From NCBI GenBank assembly GCA_020846375.1, contig JADLDZ010000272.1, positions 1 through 6,263 of the forward strand: a DNA stretch of 6,263 nucleotides, read 5' to 3'. Shown here piece by piece: positions 5,470-6,263 of the stretch. Numbering within the stretch: the first letter of the stretch is position 1; every line of letters begins with the position of its first letter. Below the pieces are notes generated by a model. The model did no database searches and had not been told where the DNA came from. It saw nothing but the letters and a program-made list of their open reading frames with translations. The position numbers and the translations under genes are program-made. The stretch is from Nitrospirales bacterium (GTDB lineage: Bacteria > Nitrospirota > Thermodesulfovibrionia > Thermodesulfovibrionales > Dissulfurispiraceae).

Positions 5470-6263
5470 GTGAAAAAATCACTCACTTTGGCACTGTTTC
5501 TTTTGCTTTCGTGCATGTCGCTGCTGCTTTCCGGATGCGGCAGTAGTGGTGCGCGGTTTACGGTAGCAGGGAGCATCACCGATACCGGGGGAAAGGGGAT
5601 CGAGGGGATCACGGTTACCATGGGCTCCGAGACCTCCGTCACCGACTCCACCGGGAGGTATGGTTTTACCAGCGTAAAGGATGGCGATTATACTATCGTC
5701 CCTTCCGGCGAGGGATATATATTCAACCCAACGAGCAGGTCGGTGCGTGTGGAAGAGGACAACGTGTTCGACCTGAATTTCACCGTAAACTGGACGCCGA
5801 GGAGCTCCGGCACCACCAGCGACCTGGCAGGCGCCACCTTCTCCGGTGCCACTTACCTTATTGTGGGTGCTTCGGGGACGATCCTCTTCTCCACCGATAC
5901 GGTGACCTGGACGGCGCAGACCTCCGGTGTTTCCGCCAACCTTAACGGGACAGTCTACGGGAGCGCCTTTGTGGCAGTGGGCTCGGGAGGGACGATCCTG
6001 ACCTCCAGCGATGCGGTGACCTGGACGGCGCAGACCTCCGGCACGGCCAGCGATCTGAACGGGGTTGCCTACGGGAACAGCCTCTATGTGGCAGTGGGCT
6101 CGGGAGGGACGATCCTGACCTCCAGCGATGCGGTGACCTGGACGGCGCAGACCTCCGGCACGGCCAGCGATCTGAGCGGGGTCGCCTACGGGAACAGCCT
6201 CTATGTGGCAGTGGGCTCGGGAGGGACGATCCTGACCTCCAGCGATGCGGTGACCTGGACGGC
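5470..6263 (+). CDS. Repeat-containing lipoprotein with propeller-type blades (3' partial)
   Basis: The gene begins at GTG 5470 and runs off the window; 264 codons are visible. Residues 1-23 are a lipoprotein signal peptide: KK, a Leu-rich core and the lipobox LLSGC with Cys23 as the lipidated residue, so the mature protein should be membrane-anchored and exposed to the periplasm or cell surface. Residues about 30-106 resemble a transthyretin or carboxypeptidase regulatory-like beta-sandwich, with AGSITDTGGKGIEGITVTM, TDSTGRYGF, DGDYTIVPSGEGY. From residue 108 there are tandem units of 39 (one of 38) residues: W-T-A-Q-T-S-G, a D-L-N-G-V-A-Y-G segment, then YVAVGSGGTIL and SSDAVTW. These resemble BNR/YCF48-like beta-propeller blades. 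Four units plus the start of a fifth are visible; a propeller usually needs six to eight, so much of the gene is probably missing. Binding or adhesion at the cell surface is a guess; no catalytic residues are evident. It is divergent from the ilvA-nifUS block and probably unrelated in function. Confidence 0.9.
   Translation, partial: MKKSLTLALFLLLSCMSLLLSGCGSSGARFTVAGSITDTGGKGIEGITVTMGSETSVTDSTGRYGFTSVKDGDYTIVPSGEGYIFNPTSRSVRVEEDNVFDLNFTVNWTPRSSGTTSDLAGATFSGATYLIVGASGTILFSTDTVTWTAQTSGVSANLNGTVYGSAFVAVGSGGTILTSSDAVTWTAQTSGTASDLNGVAYGNSLYVAVGSGGTILTSSDAVTWTAQTSGTASDLSGVAYGNSLYVAVGSGGTILTSSDAVTWT
5791..6263 (+). repeat. Tandem 117-base coding repeats
   Basis: Four in-frame units start at the codon for the conserved Trp: 5791-5907 (117), 5908-6021 (114), 6022-6138 (117) and 6139-6255 (117), with a fifth starting at 6256. 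The third and fourth units differ at 2 of 117 positions (AAC/AGC and GTT/GTC codons). The last 51 bases or so of unit two are also identical to those of units three and four. The first unit is clearly diverged. The pattern suggests recent duplication or gene conversion at the distal end. Confidence 0.95.

Noticed and set aside
5045..5473. + strand open frame of 142 residues across the divergent intergenic region
   Set aside because: It overlaps the well-supported 107-residue gene on the other strand, has no ribosome binding site, and spans both promoter candidates.
5791..6263. CRISPR-like array
   Set aside because: The repeats are contiguous, in-frame and coding with a 39-residue period; there are no unique spacers.

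Overview
The window is about 60% G+C, gene-dense and bacterial. It holds six protein genes and no RNA gene, transposon, CRISPR array or phage gene that I can support. A Gram-negative, probably anaerobic lineage of the Desulfobacterota/Nitrospirota kind would fit. The reasons are a lipoprotein with a classic lipobox and repeated propeller-type blades, a three-domain NifU paired with NifS as an apparent general Fe-S system, and the base composition. This is inference from style only; no taxonomic marker is present.

Left part (1-1454, + strand): the end of a two-gene ABC exporter operon. The ATPase lacks its N-terminus and Walker A because the window cuts it. The ABC-2 type permease follows with a 4-base ATGA overlap. 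The two form one efflux or export transporter of the DrrAB/NodIJ kind, substrate unknown. A 28-base convergent gap with a small hairpin separates it from the next block.

Middle part (1483-5182, - strand): a co-directional block, in transcription order an unrecognised 107-residue protein, threonine ammonia-lyase with an ACT domain (IlvA), NifU and NifS. NifU and NifS overlap by GTGA, with a Shine-Dalgarno sequence for nifS inside the end of nifU. NifS takes sulfur from cysteine, and NifU assembles and passes on Fe-S clusters. No nitrogenase gene is visible. IlvA makes 2-oxobutanoate for isoleucine synthesis. The ilvA and nifU starts both lack a Shine-Dalgarno sequence and have -10-like boxes close upstream, so they may carry their own promoters and start with little or no leader.

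Right part (5183-6263): a divergent intergenic region of 287 bases with a promoter candidate on each strand, a hairpin and a 13-base palindrome. A + strand lipoprotein gene follows and runs off the window. It codes for a signal peptide with lipobox, one transthyretin/carboxypeptidase-regulatory-like domain, and tandem 39-residue repeats of propeller-blade type. Two adjacent repeats differ at only 2 of 117 bases.

I did not find a convincing undescribed system. The best leads are the unknown small protein ahead of ilvA-nifU-nifS, the nearly identical repeats of the lipoprotein, and the possible leaderless starts.
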